A DNA stretch of 64,000 nt from Arthrobacter sp. KBS0703 (GCF_002008315.2 NZ_MVDG02000001.1:1860001-1924000); one strand, 5' to 3'; positions 18,359-27,740 are shown, numbered from the stretch's first letter. Notes: a model not told the origin generated them from the sequence alone. Program-made: numbers and translations.

Positions 18359-18772
18359 TTATGCCCACGGTCCGCTCTCCCACCTGACGGGAGTGACGCG
18401 CAGTGGCGGCTCTCGCCGCGGAACCACCCGGACCGGAATGAACTGCGGACCGCCGTTCCGCCCTCCGGCGCCCTGGCGGGTGTCCTGGCCGTTCGCTTCC
18501 GGACGTTCCCGCGGATGGTTGTGCTCGGCGGGTGGAGCAGCGCGCCCGGCGCGGAAGTCTTCCCGGTCGTAGGCGTGGCGGCGCTTGGGGTCACGGAGTA
18601 CGGAGAAGGCCTGCATGATGAGCTGCAGTTCGGCGGCCGCAGCCTCTCCACCGGCAACATCGGGATGGTGCCGGCGCATGAGGGCGCGGTAGGCGCGCGC
18701 GATTTCCTGTGGCGATGCGCCACGGGAAACGTGCAGGACCGCGTAGTAGTCCGGGACAGGTCGGGTCATCAT
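18359..18772 (-). CDS. Short J-domain (DnaJ-like) co-chaperone
   Basis: 137 aa. Residues ~7-72 form a J domain: DYYAVLHVSRGASPQEIARAYRALMRRHHPD with the essential HPD tripeptide, then AFSVLRDPKRRHAYDRED. There is no G/F region, zinc-finger or client-binding domain; the C-terminal half is a low-complexity Pro/Arg/Asn tail ending in VRWESGPWA. It is therefore a type III J protein that would stimulate an Hsp70 made elsewhere. It lies 126 bp downstream of an hsp20 gene on the same strand. Confidence 0.9.
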   Translation of the reverse strand: MMTRPVPDYYAVLHVSRGASPQEIARAYRALMRRHHPDVAGGEAAAAELQLIMQAFSVLRDPKRRHAYDREDFRAGRAAPPAEHNHPRERPEANGQDTRQGAGGRNGGPQFIPVRVVPRREPPLRVTPVRWESGPWA

Positions 18773-18898
18773 GAAGCCTGTTGCTGCTGCAGGATTGTGT
18801 TGGGATTTGCGGTTGCCGGTGGCAGCGGTCCGGGGCGGCCTCCGGCAGACGCCCGAAGACGGGAATCCGGACGCCGCCCCGTCAGGCGCATCGGAGGG

Positions 18899-19324
18899 CT
18901 ACGTCTCGATCTGGTGCTGTTGGCCCTTGCTCTCGATCTCGATCTTGCGCGGCTTTGCCTGTTCCGCCACGGGGATGCGCAGTGTCAGCACGCCGACGTC
19001 GTAGCTGGCCTTGATGTTGTCCGTGTCCAGCGTGTCGCCAAGGATGAGCTGGCGGCTGAAGACGCCGCGCGGCCGCTCGGCAACCACCAGCTCCACGTTG
19101 GGCTGGGTGGCGTCCCGGCGCTCGGCCCGGACAGTGAGGACGTTCCTTTCAACGTTCAGATCCGCGGCGTCGGGCGTGATCCCGGGCAGGTCAAACGCCA
19201 CGACAAATTCCCCGTCCTCCTGCCACGCGTCCATCGGCATGGCCGCCGGGCGGGCTGCTGTTCCGAAGACCTGCTGGGTGAGCCGGTCCAGCTCACGGAA
19301 CGGGTCAGTACGGATAAGCATCAT
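18899..19324 (-). CDS. Hsp20 / alpha-crystallin family small heat-shock protein
   Basis: 141 aa, the same length as the paralog at 16.4 kb and very similar: [30 protein letters not shown] at the N-terminus, an alpha-crystallin core ([30 protein letters not shown]), [24 protein letters not shown], and a short polar end. It is probably a holdase forming oligomers. It is first in a minus-strand series with a J-domain gene and an unknown gene, and divergent from the HspR-like regulator; the 22-bp dyad 19373-19394 lies between. Confidence 0.95.
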   Translation of the reverse strand: MMLIRTDPFRELDRLTQQVFGTAARPAAMPMDAWQEDGEFVVAFDLPGITPDAADLNVERNVLTVRAERRDATQPNVELVVAERPRGVFSRQLILGDTLDTDNIKASYDVGVLTLRIPVAEQAKPRKIEIESKGQQHQIET

Positions 19325-19372
19325 TTCCCACTCCCTTCAACACCTAGGTTTCATGGCTACCCACCGCCGGGT

Positions 19373-19394
19373 ATCTGTGACAGTGGATATAGAT
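19373..19394. promoter_or_regulatory. 22-bp dyad operator between hsp20 and merR-type gene (site 2)
   Basis: ATCTgTgAC-N4-GATATAGAT, the same 22-bp spacing as sites 1 and 3, in the divergent gap 48 bases upstream of hsp20 and 63 bases upstream of the regulator start. It is likely bound by the regulator encoded next to it. Confidence 0.55.
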
Positions 19395-19457
19395 TTCTTA
19401 TAGCACTGGTGACAAAATGGTGCAAGAGGAAGATTCAGGCAAATTGACGGGAAACGC

Positions 19458-19802
19458 ATGACAAACCAACGCGGCAGCGGGCGCGGGCTGTACGCCATAT
19501 CCGTGGTGGCAGAACTCCTGGGAACGGGTCAACAAAACATCCGGCTCTATGAACGCCGCGGCCTGCTGACGCCGGAACGGACCGAAGGAGGCACCCGCCA
19601 GTACAGCGAATCCGACCTCGCGGTGTTGCGCCGGATCGGAGAGCTCCTGGACGACGGGCTCAACCTGGCCGGCGTGGCCAAGGTGCTGGAACTGGAAATG
19701 GACAACGCCCGGCTCCGGCTTCAGCTGCAGCGGGTCCGCGCCCGCAGCAGCCGCGCAGCGGCCCATCCTGAGCAAAGCGCCCGCCCGGACGACAGCATGT
19801 GA
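19458..19802 (+). CDS. MerR-family (HspR-like) heat-shock regulator
   Basis: 114 aa. The MerR winged helix spans ~10-80: LYAISVVAELLGTGQQNIRLYERRGLLTPERTEGGTRQYSESDLAVLRRIGELL, then a coiled region (VAKVLELEMDNARLRLQLQ) that would dimerise. The IRLYERRGLLTP string is typical of HspR, which represses hsp genes with DnaK as co-repressor. The C-terminal part is shorter than in classical HspR, and the nearby operators differ from the HAIR box, so this is probably a paralog dedicated to the Hsp20 genes. Divergent from hsp20. Confidence 0.85.
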   Translation: MTNQRGSGRGLYAISVVAELLGTGQQNIRLYERRGLLTPERTEGGTRQYSESDLAVLRRIGELLDDGLNLAGVAKVLELEMDNARLRLQLQRVRARSSRAAAHPEQSARPDDSM

Positions 19803-20180
19803 AGGAACTCGCATCCTCCGCGCGGCTTAGGGCCAGCTGCCCGCCACGAACCGGAGAGGGCTGCAGGTACCCGGCGCCTGGTTTTCGGGTTGCCCCTCAC
19901 TCCCGTGACCAGCCTGCCAAACGGAGCCCACAGGCAGCGGTTACACAGCCGTCCTGCCCACACCACGTCGATACAAACGCCTTCCTCCGGCCAGGCATAT
20001 GCGCCTGGAAGCAACCTGTGGGCCGAACGTGTTCCGCGCGCGGCGCCGATGGGTGCTGGTGAAGCCAGTCCGGCAGGTGCAAAAGCCCCAGAGCCGAACA
20101 GGCGTGGACAGGCCCCCGCCCGGGCCTGTGCCACCCACTCTCGGACCGCCGGAGCGCAGCCGAACAGAACCTACGCCTCT
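19803..20180. other. No supportable gene
   Basis: Sequence between the regulator stop and the next small gene; overlapping frames on both strands have no family features. Confidence 0.4.
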
Positions 20181-20429
20181 CTAGGACAGGCCTGCAATCC
20201 CCGGTTGCTTCCAGGACGGTTCCCGTCCGGGAACACTCCGGCTGAGCAAATCCAGCAGTTCGCCCTGGTCCAGTCCGGTCGCCTCGCTGACCTCGGCCAG
20301 GGTGGCATCCCCGGCGCGCAGCAGAGCCGTCGAGGATTCCCGCAGCGTCCGGCTTGCCACGTTCAGGGCGGCTTCGGCGGTTGCTATGACCGCCGCCAGC
20401 GCCCAAAGCCGCTGGAGTTCTGGGTTCAT
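20181..20429 (-). CDS. Small protein of unknown function, HTH-like C-terminus
   Basis: 82 aa, mostly helical: LWALAAVIATAEAALNVASRTLRESSTALLRAG, then TLAEVSEATGLDQGELLDLLSR, which resembles a helix-turn-helix second half. No signal peptide. The helix-plus-'xxVxxAxxLxxxELxxLL' pattern is loosely like the ~80-aa paralogs at 46.8, 47.8 and 60.2 kb, but identity is too low to claim homology by eye. Confidence 0.5.
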   Translation of the reverse strand: MNPELQRLWALAAVIATAEAALNVASRTLRESSTALLRAGDATLAEVSEATGLDQGELLDLLSRSVPGREPSWKQPGIAGLS

Positions 20430-20495
20430 TTCGTATCACCGCCCTTTCCTCTGGATCCCCGCCGACCGCCAGGAGTCCGGCGGAATGTCCGGCAG

Positions 20496-20567
20496 TGCAC
20501 CCGGCGGGGTCGAACCCACGACCCGAGGATTAAAAGTCCCCTGCTCTCCCGGCTGAGCTACGGGTGC
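20496..20567 (-). tRNA. tRNA-Lys (anticodon TTT)
   Basis: Read on the minus strand: acceptor GCACCCG / CGGGTGC (7 bp, discriminator A), D-arm GCTC-AGCCGGGA-GAGC, anticodon arm GGGGA-CTTTTAA-TCCTC with anticodon TTT, 5-base variable loop, T-arm GTGGG-TTCGAC-CCCGC. CCA is not encoded. The T-arm is one base short of the standard 5+7+5, leaving a 6-base loop, so the gene may be slightly degenerate or carry a base error. Confidence 0.8.
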
Positions 20568-20616
20568 CCGCTCCCTGCAGCATGTGCCCGCTCCCCTCTT
20601 CGTTCGCTCATCACAG

Positions 20617-20638
20617 ATCTATATCAACCACCATAGAT
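20617..20638 (+). promoter_or_regulatory. 22-bp dyad operator in front of the decayed merR-type copy (site 3)
   Basis: ATCTATATC-N7-ATAGAT, the same 22-bp span as sites 1 and 2. The following bases (TTTTCTAGCACTGGTACAA) match the region right of site 2 (TTTCTTATAGCACTGGTGACAA), so the whole promoter of the merR-type gene was duplicated. Confidence 0.5.
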
Positions 20639-20910
20639 TTTCTAGCACTGGTACAACGCCGATGCAAGAGTTTTCGGAAGGGAAACCCGCCAGAGAGCGT
20701 TCGATGCAAGGCTCAGGGCGGCGGCGTCAGCCCCGTTCGATTCTTAACCTAACGTTTCCACTGAATTTCACTCGAGGAACCGGGACCCAAGTGTTTGCCC
20801 ACTTCGTACCCGACCGAATCCCCCCACGACTGCAGCCGCCACTAGCAACGTCATCATCAGCGACAACTGCACGTTTCCGCGAACAGGTCCGCGCTGATAG
20901 GGAGGGAACC

Positions 20911-21104
20911 ATGCTGCTCTATGAACGCCGTCGCCTGCTCACACCGAATCTGCAGTCCTGCGCCGGATCGGTGAACTCCTGGCCGAGGGGCTCAATCCGG
21001 CAGCCGTGGCTAAGCTCCTGGAACTGGAGATGGACAACGACCGCTGCAGGGCCAGGCTTAGGCGCGCCCGCCCCCACACCTGCGGTCCGGATCAAAGGAA
21101 GTGA
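20911..21104 (+). pseudogene. Decayed second copy of the HspR-like regulator
   Basis: ATG 20911 starts MLLYERRRLLTP, matching the recognition helix/wing of the intact regulator. About 14 residues (ERTEGGTRQYSESD) are then missing, and the frame shifts into AVLRRIGELLAEGLNPAAVAK then LLELEMDNDRCRARLRRARP, ending at TGA 21104. The N-terminal helix is also gone. The upstream promoter region with its 22-bp dyad is still recognisable. It is a remnant of a duplication of the regulator locus. Confidence 0.7.
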
Positions 21105-21301
21105 CGAGCCTGCGGCTTGTATCCGCCCCCGAGCGGACCGGTTCCGGCAGGAGCGCCCATCTACCCGCCGCAAGTCGGAACTACGAGGTTCGCCGGCCCG
21201 GACCGCGGGCAGTGCACGGTCACGGCGTGTTTGATCGATTCACGCCTAATCGCCAAGCACTACCTTGGCCAACCCGGCAGGAATTCGGCTGACGGACCGT
21301 C

Positions 21302-22098
21302 TCAGGCCGGGACCGGCGCTTTGGACCCTTGAGCTCCCGGCGCAGGGCGGATCAGGCGTCGAAGTGCGTCCGGACCCTTCGGGTCGTCTGCTACTGAGGC
21401 GACGACTGATGCAGCGATGTCCCGAAGTTTGACGTTGCGGGTGTTTGAAGCGATTTTGAGGATTTTCACGGCAGTCTCTGGCTGCAGCGGTTTTCCGCCA
21501 TGATGGCGCCGGTCGCCAGGTCGATGGTGGTCCGGGATTCCAAGGCGGCGGCGAGGTTGGTTTTCGCCTCGGCCAGCTGGCTGATTCGCACCGCCAGTCG
21601 AAGGGCCTTGGACGCATAGTAGGCATACGCTTCCACCATGTCGATGTCCTCTCCGGTGAAGCCATGGGACCGGGTGGAATACATGTTCAGACCCGCTTCC
21701 GCTTCCCCCTCCAACAGGAGCGGTATGGACAGGCTTGATTCCACGCCTTCCCCCAGCGCGGCTGCAGTGTAGTCGGGCCAGCGGCGCTCACAGTTAAGGT
21801 CCGGGACGTGGATAATAGCCTGTTCGCGGATTGCTGTCAGGCACGGTCCCTCACCGGCACTGTATTGGGTTTCATCGAGCCGGAGTGCGTTCACTATAGT
21901 GCTGGCCACGGTCACCGGTTTCTTCCGCTGTATCAGCGTGATGCTGCAGAAGGCAGCGGCCGGGTCAGCCAGGGTGAGAGCGGAGAACTCGGCCAGCTCG
22001 TCCAGCATCTCCTTCACATCCCCGGTTTTCAGGACAAGTTCCTGCAGACGGTCTACGACAACACTCGAGGGCAAGAGACGCGGTTCTTGGGCCATCAT
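21302..22098 (-). pseudogene. GAF-ANTAR antitermination regulator with a frameshift in the ANTAR domain
   Basis: From ATG 22098 the protein has a GAF domain (residues ~15-165: SITLIQRKKPVTVASTIVNAL, SAGEGPCLTAIREQAIIHVPDL, SSLSIPLLLEGEAEAGLNMYS), then the ANTAR start LESRTTIDLATGAIMAENRCSQ. The frame breaks near 21480; the next frame supplies TAVKILKIASNTRNVKLRDIAASVVASV to TGA 21302, completing the ANTAR helices. Intact it would be ~265 aa. The break removes the RNA-binding helices if real. It is the third GAF-ANTAR gene of the window. Confidence 0.8.
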
Positions 22099-22572
22099 CG
22101 GCCTCGTTCCTCATAGGGCCCTGACAACAACCCCTTGGCGGGAGGCCCTGAAGGACAACGAAACCGCACGGGCGGCGGTTCTTTGAGTATGGCCGCTGAC
22201 GCAGAGAATGGGTAGCTGCCCAGCTGCGAGGCGTCTGATCGGCCAATCACCCGGACCCCGAGGGATGTAAGAATCCCGGGAGGAGACGCTCCTTTGTCCG
22301 TCCATAACTGCATGTCACTGCCTGCCGGTCCATGAGAGAGCACCCTGATTCTTCCGCCGGGCGGGGGCGCCGGCCACTCCTTTGCACCGAACCTCCGCCC
22401 GTGTGTGCGCCGACAAGGGACGCTGCCCGGGACGAAGCCGATGCCTCCGCCGGCTCCGCCCTTTGCAGCGAACCGCAGCCGCGTCAGCCATGGGACGCCC
22501 GAACGGAATTCCAAGGTTTTCGTAGGTTTCGACCCCACCCTGAGGGGATACTACGAACGCATTGGGGCAGTC
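22099..22572. other. No supportable gene
   Basis: Apart from a plus-strand frame leading into the twin-arginine fragment below, nothing is recognisable. Confidence 0.35.
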
Positions 22573-22671
22573 ATGGATTCTGGTTCGAGGACATATTTTG
22601 ACCGGGCATTGAGCCGGCGTCAGTTTGGCTGGATAGTCGGTGGTGGCGCGATGGCAACCCTCGGCTTGTGA
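22573..22671 (+). pseudogene. Twin-arginine (Tat) signal-peptide remnant
   Basis: ATG 22573 encodes MDSGSRTYFDRALSRRQFGW then IVGGGAMATLGL and a stop. S-R-R-Q-F-G followed by a Gly/Ala-rich hydrophobic stretch is a Tat signal, but the mature protein is missing. Probably the 5' end of a deleted exported enzyme gene. Confidence 0.5.
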
Positions 22672-22986
22672 GATCCAGAGACCACCTGGCGTTTAGGCGT
22701 GTCCATGCCAGAGGCAGGAAGCGGTGAATTGCCTAGAGACCTAGCCCGGTCTCCTGACGCTCAGATTCCGCAGGCCCGTGCCCGGACGGGCCAGCATCTG
22801 GAGCCGCCCAAGAATCTGATGGGCCCACCGGGACCGCACACGATAGTCCCAGTTAAGGGCGTTCAGGGCGAGACTGATCAAGTCCCTAATTGAAGGAGCG
22901 GGTGCAAGGGGTCAAGTTCCGCAGAAGGTCCGGTAGGCGCCGAAATCTTCCGGGGCGCCGACTGCGTATTGCTCGAGACCGGGGCG
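22672..22986. other. No supportable gene
   Basis: Sequence between the Tat remnant and the 3' end of the selO-like gene; no features seen. Confidence 0.4.
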
Positions 22987-24376
22987 CTAGTCGAAGGGGC
23001 GGGTGACCGCGTTCAGAAGCCGGAACAGTGGCTGCATCTCGCCGCTCGTAGCGGCGGCCAAGGCCTCTTCCATCAGGTGGTTGCGGGGAATGTAAGCGGG
23101 GTTGACCCGGTCCATGGCGTCGGCGTCCGGTCCCAAGGCACGCCAGCGGTCAGCCCAGGCATCGAACGCCGTTACATCAGGAAACAGTTGCCGCGCAGGC
23201 TCCGAGTGGCCGCGGGCCGCTTTGCCAAGGCTGCGGAAGATCGAGGTGTAGTCGACGTGTCCCTCCTGCAGGAGGGCCAAAAGCTCTTCGACGAGGGGCC
23301 AGGTCACGTTGTCACTGAGCCCAGGACGGAATCCAAGCTTCGCGTTCATGCCCGCCGCCCATGCAGCACTGTACTGACGGCGGAAATCATCCAGTGACTC
23401 CACCGAGAGCTGGATGGCCATCTCCTGGTCCTCATGCAGCAGGGGCAGAAGAGACTCGGCGAGACGGGCGAGATTCCATTCCGCCACCACTGGCTGGTTC
23501 CGATAGGCGTAGCGGCCGCTGTCGTCGACCGAGCTGTAGACGGCAGCGGGATCGAACGCGTCCATGAAGGCACACGGGCCGTAATCGATCGTCTCGCCCG
23601 AAATTGTCATGTTGTCGGTGTTCATCACCCCATGGACGAATCCCACCAGCATCCAGCGGGCCACCAGCGACGCCTGCGCAGCAACGACTGCGTGGAACAG
23701 GGCGAGATAGGGGTTTTCGGCTCCCGCCGCGGCCGGATAGTGCCTGGTGATCGCGTACTCGGCCAGGCGGCGAACGAGACCGGTGCCCCCCATGGCCGCG
23801 GCGTACTGAAAAGCTGCCCACGCGCACATGACTCATCGCGACGCGGGTGAGCACGGCTCCGGGCAGCACGGTCTCACGCTGCACCAGACGCCCCGTTCCC
23901 ACAACGGCAAACGACCGTGTGGTGGGAATGCCTAACGCGTGCATGGCTTCGCTGACGAGATACTCGCGCAGCATCGGTCCAACAACCGCCAGGCCGTCTC
24001 CCCCGCGGCCGAACGGTGTGCGCCCTGACCCCTTCAGGTGCACGTCCCGTAGCAGACCGTCAGCGTGCATGATCTCGCCCAGCAACAGGGCACGCCCGTC
24101 CCCAAGCCGCGGGGCGTACCAGCCGAACTGGTGACCCGCGTAAGCCTGTGCGACCGGCGTGGCATCAACGGGGAGCCGATTCCCGGTTAGCAGGCCCATC
24201 CCGTCGGCACTGCCTAAGAAGTCAGGATCCAGGCCCAATTCGGTGGCCAACGGCTCGTTGAGCACCAATAATTGAGGGTCGGGAATGCCCACAGCCCGCC
24301 ACGCAATGGCCATCTCCGGAAAGTCGCGGGCAAAGTGGCCGCTCATGGCGACGGCTGACAGGGAGACGGCATCCAT
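22987..24376 (-). pseudogene. selO: SelO/YdiU-family protein adenylyltransferase, single-base frameshift
   Basis: From ATG 24376 the sequence follows the SelO pseudokinase: [95 protein letters not shown]. An extra base in the AAAA run 23809-23812 breaks the frame; the next frame continues [50 protein letters not shown] (nucleotide and metal-binding N/D residues), and the normal C-terminus. Total ~462 aa, near the family's usual length. SelO transfers AMP to Ser/Thr/Tyr of redox proteins. A homopolymer base error is the simplest cause. Confidence 0.9.
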
Positions 24377-24724
24377 CCATCAAGAATAGCCGCGACACGA
24401 TGACCGGTGACGGTTCCCGGCACCGGCCCGGCCTCAAAGGTTCGACCTTCTTGTGACCGTCGACGCGGACTGCGCCTTCGCGTCAGGCCAGTCGCGCTTG
24501 CCCAACACTGACGACGACAAACCGTCCGGAACTGGCGGCGGCTTCATTCCCGACCGGCAGACGGACTGGCACCTGTCAGCGAAGCACAGATTCGACCAGT
24601 TCTCGCGGCGGACCGCAATCGGCATTGCACTCTGAAATCATGCCGCCCCACTCCCCCACCTCCATGAATCACCAGAAGCAACTGCGATGTTTGATGCTCC
24701 TATGTCTCGTCAGACGGGAGTGTC
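24377..24724. other. No supportable gene
   Basis: Sequence between selO and the IS256 remnant; no family features on either strand. Confidence 0.4.
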
Positions 24725-25082
24725 CGTTTAACGGTTGATCCACGGTGGGCATTTACTTGATTCTTCCGTCGAAGGCCAGTCAAGGAACGGTACGAACTCG
24801 CTTCATGCGTTCTCCCACAGCCGGCTGATCGCCGGGTACTGCCTGCCCCATTTGCCCGAGAACTCCACGAAGCGTTCCTTCGCCGCGGCCTCGGACGGCG
24901 CTGTGTAGACCGGGCGCAGATCACAGGACATTTCGTCCCAGTACTGCCGGGCGACATAGCGGAAGGTGTTGCCGATCAGGCGCACGATGCAGGTCTGGAC
25001 GACAGTGAGCTGCCAGACCGTGCTGATGGCCTCGGGCAGGCCCTTGAGCCCGTCGCAGACCGGGATGCAGACGTCCTCGGCA
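24725..25082 (-). mobile_element. IS256-family (Mutator-type) insertion sequence remnant
   Basis: The minus strand encodes GAEDVCIPVCDGLKGLPEAIS and HLIGNTFRYV-like, RPVYTAPSEAAAKERFVEFSGKWG, LWENA, the middle of an IS256 transposase (second catalytic Asp in CDGLKGLP). After a stop the frame resumes SEFVPFLD and jumps straight to the terminal NGRIK-type end, so the part with the catalytic Glu is deleted. A closely related IS256 lies at 42-45 kb. The left side is cut by the IS110 fragment. Confidence 0.8.
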
Positions 25083-25612
25083 CCGGCTTCTCCGGGATGG
25101 TAGCCGACCTTGCTCAACGGCTCCTCACCCACCTGCACCGCCTAACCGAGGAGATCGATGAACTCACAGCCGAACTCAGCCGCCGGATCACAGTCATCGC
25201 TCCGGCATTGCTGGCGATCGTCGGCTGCAGGACTTTGACGGCGGCGAAGATTCTGGGAGAGACCGCCGGCGTTACGCGGTTCCGCTCGAAGGACGCCTAC
25301 CCATGCCATAACGGCACTGCCCCGCTGCCGGTGTGGTCGTCGAACAAGGCCCGGCACCGACTCTCCCGAACCGGGAACAGACAGCTGAACGCGGCGCTGC
25401 ACCGGATCGCGCTCACCCAGGCCCGCTGCCATCCCGGCGCGCGAGAGCTTCTGGCCCGGCGCAAAGCAGGCGGAGACGGCGGCATGGAAGCACTGCGTAT
25501 CCTCAAACGCCGACTATCCGACGTTGTATTCCGGGCTCTGATCGACGATCACAAAACCTCCGCATCCAGCACGCTCATCCTCGCCGCTTGACAGAGGAGC
25601 TAGCCACAGTCC
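25083..25612 (+). mobile_element. IS110-family insertion sequence remnant (3' half)
   Basis: Frame 25097-25591 encodes the C-terminal 164 residues of the IS110 transposase that is complete at 40.7-41.7 kb, with only a few substitutions: LAQRLLTHLHRLTEEIDELTAELSRR, VGCRTLTAAKILGETAGVTRF, LSRTGNRQLNAALHRIALTQ. The N-terminal RuvC-like half is missing. The shared 3' flank (TTGACAGAGGAGCTAG then ACAGTCCC) marks the end of the element. Confidence 0.85.
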
Positions 25613-25834
25613 CGGGCCATCACAACCAGTGGCACACGACCCGCTCTGAGAGGGCGGGAACTTCTGGATCCGACGCGGAGCGGTACAGGACGTCCCCCAT
25701 GCGGGGGTCGACTTCGGCCGGGGGTTCTGGCTGTGCCGCTTCTTCCGGTTTCGCTGCGTCGTCCATGAGCTGGTCAATACGTTCCGAGTCCCTCTGGGCG
25801 GGTTTGAGCGCGTCGGCGTGCTTGAAGGGTTCCG
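25613..25834 (-). other. Possible C-terminal fragment of an unidentified protein
   Basis: The minus strand reads ADKALAEPFKHADALKPAQRD, SERIDQLMDDAAKPEEAAQP and EVDPRMGDVLYRSASDPEV, a helical, charged, protein-like tail. It has no start and no family I can name, and may be the end of a relaxase/helicase-like or other mobile-element gene. Confidence 0.25.
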
Positions 25835-26417
25835 CCAGTGCTTTGTCTGCCTGTTCGACGCGCGACCCGGTACAGTTCACACCGCCATCGAGCGGGCAGG
25901 CGGCTCTGACCGGAGACCGGCTCGCGGCCGTGCCGTGCCCGTGGTCGGGGTGGTGTCGAGCCCGCTTGAGCGTTGTCAGCAGACCGCCCAGTTCATCCTC
26001 GATCGCCAGGCTGGCACGCCGTTCGCGCCGGTCGATCCCGATCTCACCGAGTGCGATTACGGTCAGTGGCAGGGCCGCACGCTCAGTGATCTTGCGACCG
26101 AGGATTTGTGGCCGGTTGTGCAGTTGCAGCCGTCCGCCGTCGTCTTTCCCGGCGGTGAATCCCTGGCCGCGCTGCAGGCTCGGTCGGTGGCAGCGATTCG
26201 ACGCCACGATACAGCCTTCGAAGCCGTGTACGGGCCAGCGTGCGTGTGGGTGGCGGTGAGTCACGGTGACATCATCAAGTCAATCCTCGCCGACGCGCTC
26301 GGCATGCATCTTGACCTGTTCCAGTCGTGGCTGTCGAACGCCCCACTGTGGCGATGCGCCGGTGGGCGGCGGTGCAGGGCAGAAGGCGCCGTGAACCTCA
26401 TGTGCCTAAAATACTGA
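25835..26417 (+). pseudogene. Histidine phosphatase (phosphoglycerate-mutase-like), N-terminus decayed
   Basis: The frame contains VVGVVSSPLERCQQTAQFIL, DPDLTECDYGQWQGRTLSDLA, FPGGESLAAL and WVAVSHGDIIKSILADALGMHLDLFQ, with catalytic-site Glu and second His (SHGD). The N-terminal RHG motif with the nucleophilic His is absent: upstream of residue ~40 the frame is scrambled (an alternative frame still reads ALTGDRLAAVP). The C-terminus also departs from the family after HLDLFQ. In actinobacteria this gene precedes DUF3090 and SCO1664 genes, exactly as here. As read it cannot be catalytic. Confidence 0.75.
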
Positions 26418-26418
26418 C

Positions 26419-26973
26419 ATGCCTACACGTGTTCACGAGTTTGTCTGGCCTGATCGGGTCGTCGTCGGCACCATTGGCCTTCCGGGGGCGCGCACGTTCT
26501 ATCTGCAGGTGCGCACAGGGACTCAAATCGTAAGTATCGCCTTGGAGAAGCAGCAGTCCGCTCTGCTCGCCGACAAAATCGACGAAATGCTCGACCAGCT
26601 TCTGACCGTCGAGGGCAACCCCCACAGCGTTCCCGCCAGTACTCCCATCGAACTCGTCGACAATGACCAGCTCGAGGCCGTTCAGGAGCAGTTTCGGGCC
26701 GGCGCCATGAGCTTAGGTTGGGACCCGACGACGGCGCAGGTCGTGATAGAGGCCTACCAGATCACTGATGTCGATGCTGATGACAACGACGGATCGCTTG
26801 ATGAGGACGGCGCTGACGTGCCCGAAATGCTGCTGGTGCGGATGCCGGTTGGCACCGCCCGCGCATTCGCCAAGCGAACCCGTGAGGTTGTGGGCGCCGG
26901 GCGTCCCGCATGCCCGCTCTGCGGTTACCCCGTAGACGCCGACGGGCACGTCTGCACTCTTCCCGAGGTCTGA
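26419..26973 (+). CDS. DUF3090 family protein
   Basis: 184 aa. The sequence matches actinobacterial DUF3090: VHEFVWPDRVVVGTIGLPGARTFYLQVR at the start, VSIALEKQQSALLADKIDEMLDQL, FRAGAMSLGWDPTTAQVVIEAY, and a C-terminal CPLCGYPVDADGHVC zinc-ribbon-like end. Function unknown. It lies in the conserved histidine phosphatase - DUF3090 - SCO1664 order that usually precedes mshC of mycothiol synthesis; no mshC follows here. Its stop overlaps the next start (TGATG). Confidence 0.9.
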   Translation: MPTRVHEFVWPDRVVVGTIGLPGARTFYLQVRTGTQIVSIALEKQQSALLADKIDEMLDQLLTVEGNPHSVPASTPIELVDNDQLEAVQEQFRAGAMSLGWDPTTAQVVIEAYQITDVDADDNDGSLDEDGADVPEMLLVRMPVGTARAFAKRTREVVGAGRPACPLCGYPVDADGHVCTLPEV

Positions 26974-27740
26974 TGCCGGCGCCAGACCTGTTGACGGCCA
27001 AGCTGACGCTCACCTGCCGCATTACGACGGCGTCGAACGCCACCTTCCTGGGCAGCATCGGCCACACGACGGTCGTCTATAAGCCGATAGCAGGCGAAAG
27101 TCCGCTGTGGGATTTTCCCCACGGCTTCCTTGCTCACCGGGAGGTTGCCGCCTACCTGGTCTCGGAGGTCCTCGGCTGGAACGTGGTGCCATGCACCTGG
27201 CTGCGCGCTGGTCCGTTCGGCGAAGGGATGGTGCAGCTGTGGCAGGAGACAGACCCCGACCAGAACGCGGTGGACCTCGTTGCGTCGGACGACGTACCAG
27301 AGATTGGTTGGAAACACGTTCTCGAGGGTCAGGATGAGAACGGACGGATGGTGGCCCTCATACACGAGGACTCTCCTGCGCTCAGACGCGTGGCGGTGTT
27401 CGACGTTGTCGTGAACAACGCCGACCGCAAAGGCGACCACATTCTTGCCATGACGGACGGACACCGGTACGGCGTGGACCATGGAATCACCTTTCACCGT
27501 GATCACAAGCTGCGCACGGTGCTGTGGGGATGGCTGGGAGACGCTCTGACCGCCGAGGAACGCGACGGCATCGATCGTGTCAGCGAAGGACTGCACGGTG
27601 GGCTGGGCCGAAACCTGGTGGGCTTGCTCAGCGCCGAAGAAATTGCATCGCTCGCCGCGCGCTGCGCCCGGTTGCGCTTGGCAGGGCGGTTTCCGGCTCC
27701 GAGTGGTGAGATGTCGGCGGTGCCCTGGCCGCTGTTCTGA
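26973..27740 (+). CDS. SCO1664-family protein (phosphatidylinositol-kinase-like fold)
   Basis: 255 aa, ATG overlapping the stop of the DUF3090 gene. It has the PI3/4-kinase-like core seen in SCO1664: TTVVYKPIAGESPLWDFPHG (Lys of the ATP site), FLAHREVAAYLVSEVLGWNVVP, DVVVNNADRKGDHIL (catalytic-loop N-N-A-D-R-K-G-D-H) and YGVDHGITFH (metal-site D-H-G). Length and context fit the actinobacterial family. The substrate is unknown. The TGATG coupling implies co-translation with DUF3090. Confidence 0.9.
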   Translation: MPAPDLLTAKLTLTCRITTASNATFLGSIGHTTVVYKPIAGESPLWDFPHGFLAHREVAAYLVSEVLGWNVVPCTWLRAGPFGEGMVQLWQETDPDQNAVDLVASDDVPEIGWKHVLEGQDENGRMVALIHEDSPALRRVAVFDVVVNNADRKGDHILAMTDGHRYGVDHGITFHRDHKLRTVLWGWLGDALTAEERDGIDRVSEGLHGGLGRNLVGLLSAEEIASLAARCARLRLAGRFPAPSGEMSAVPWPLF

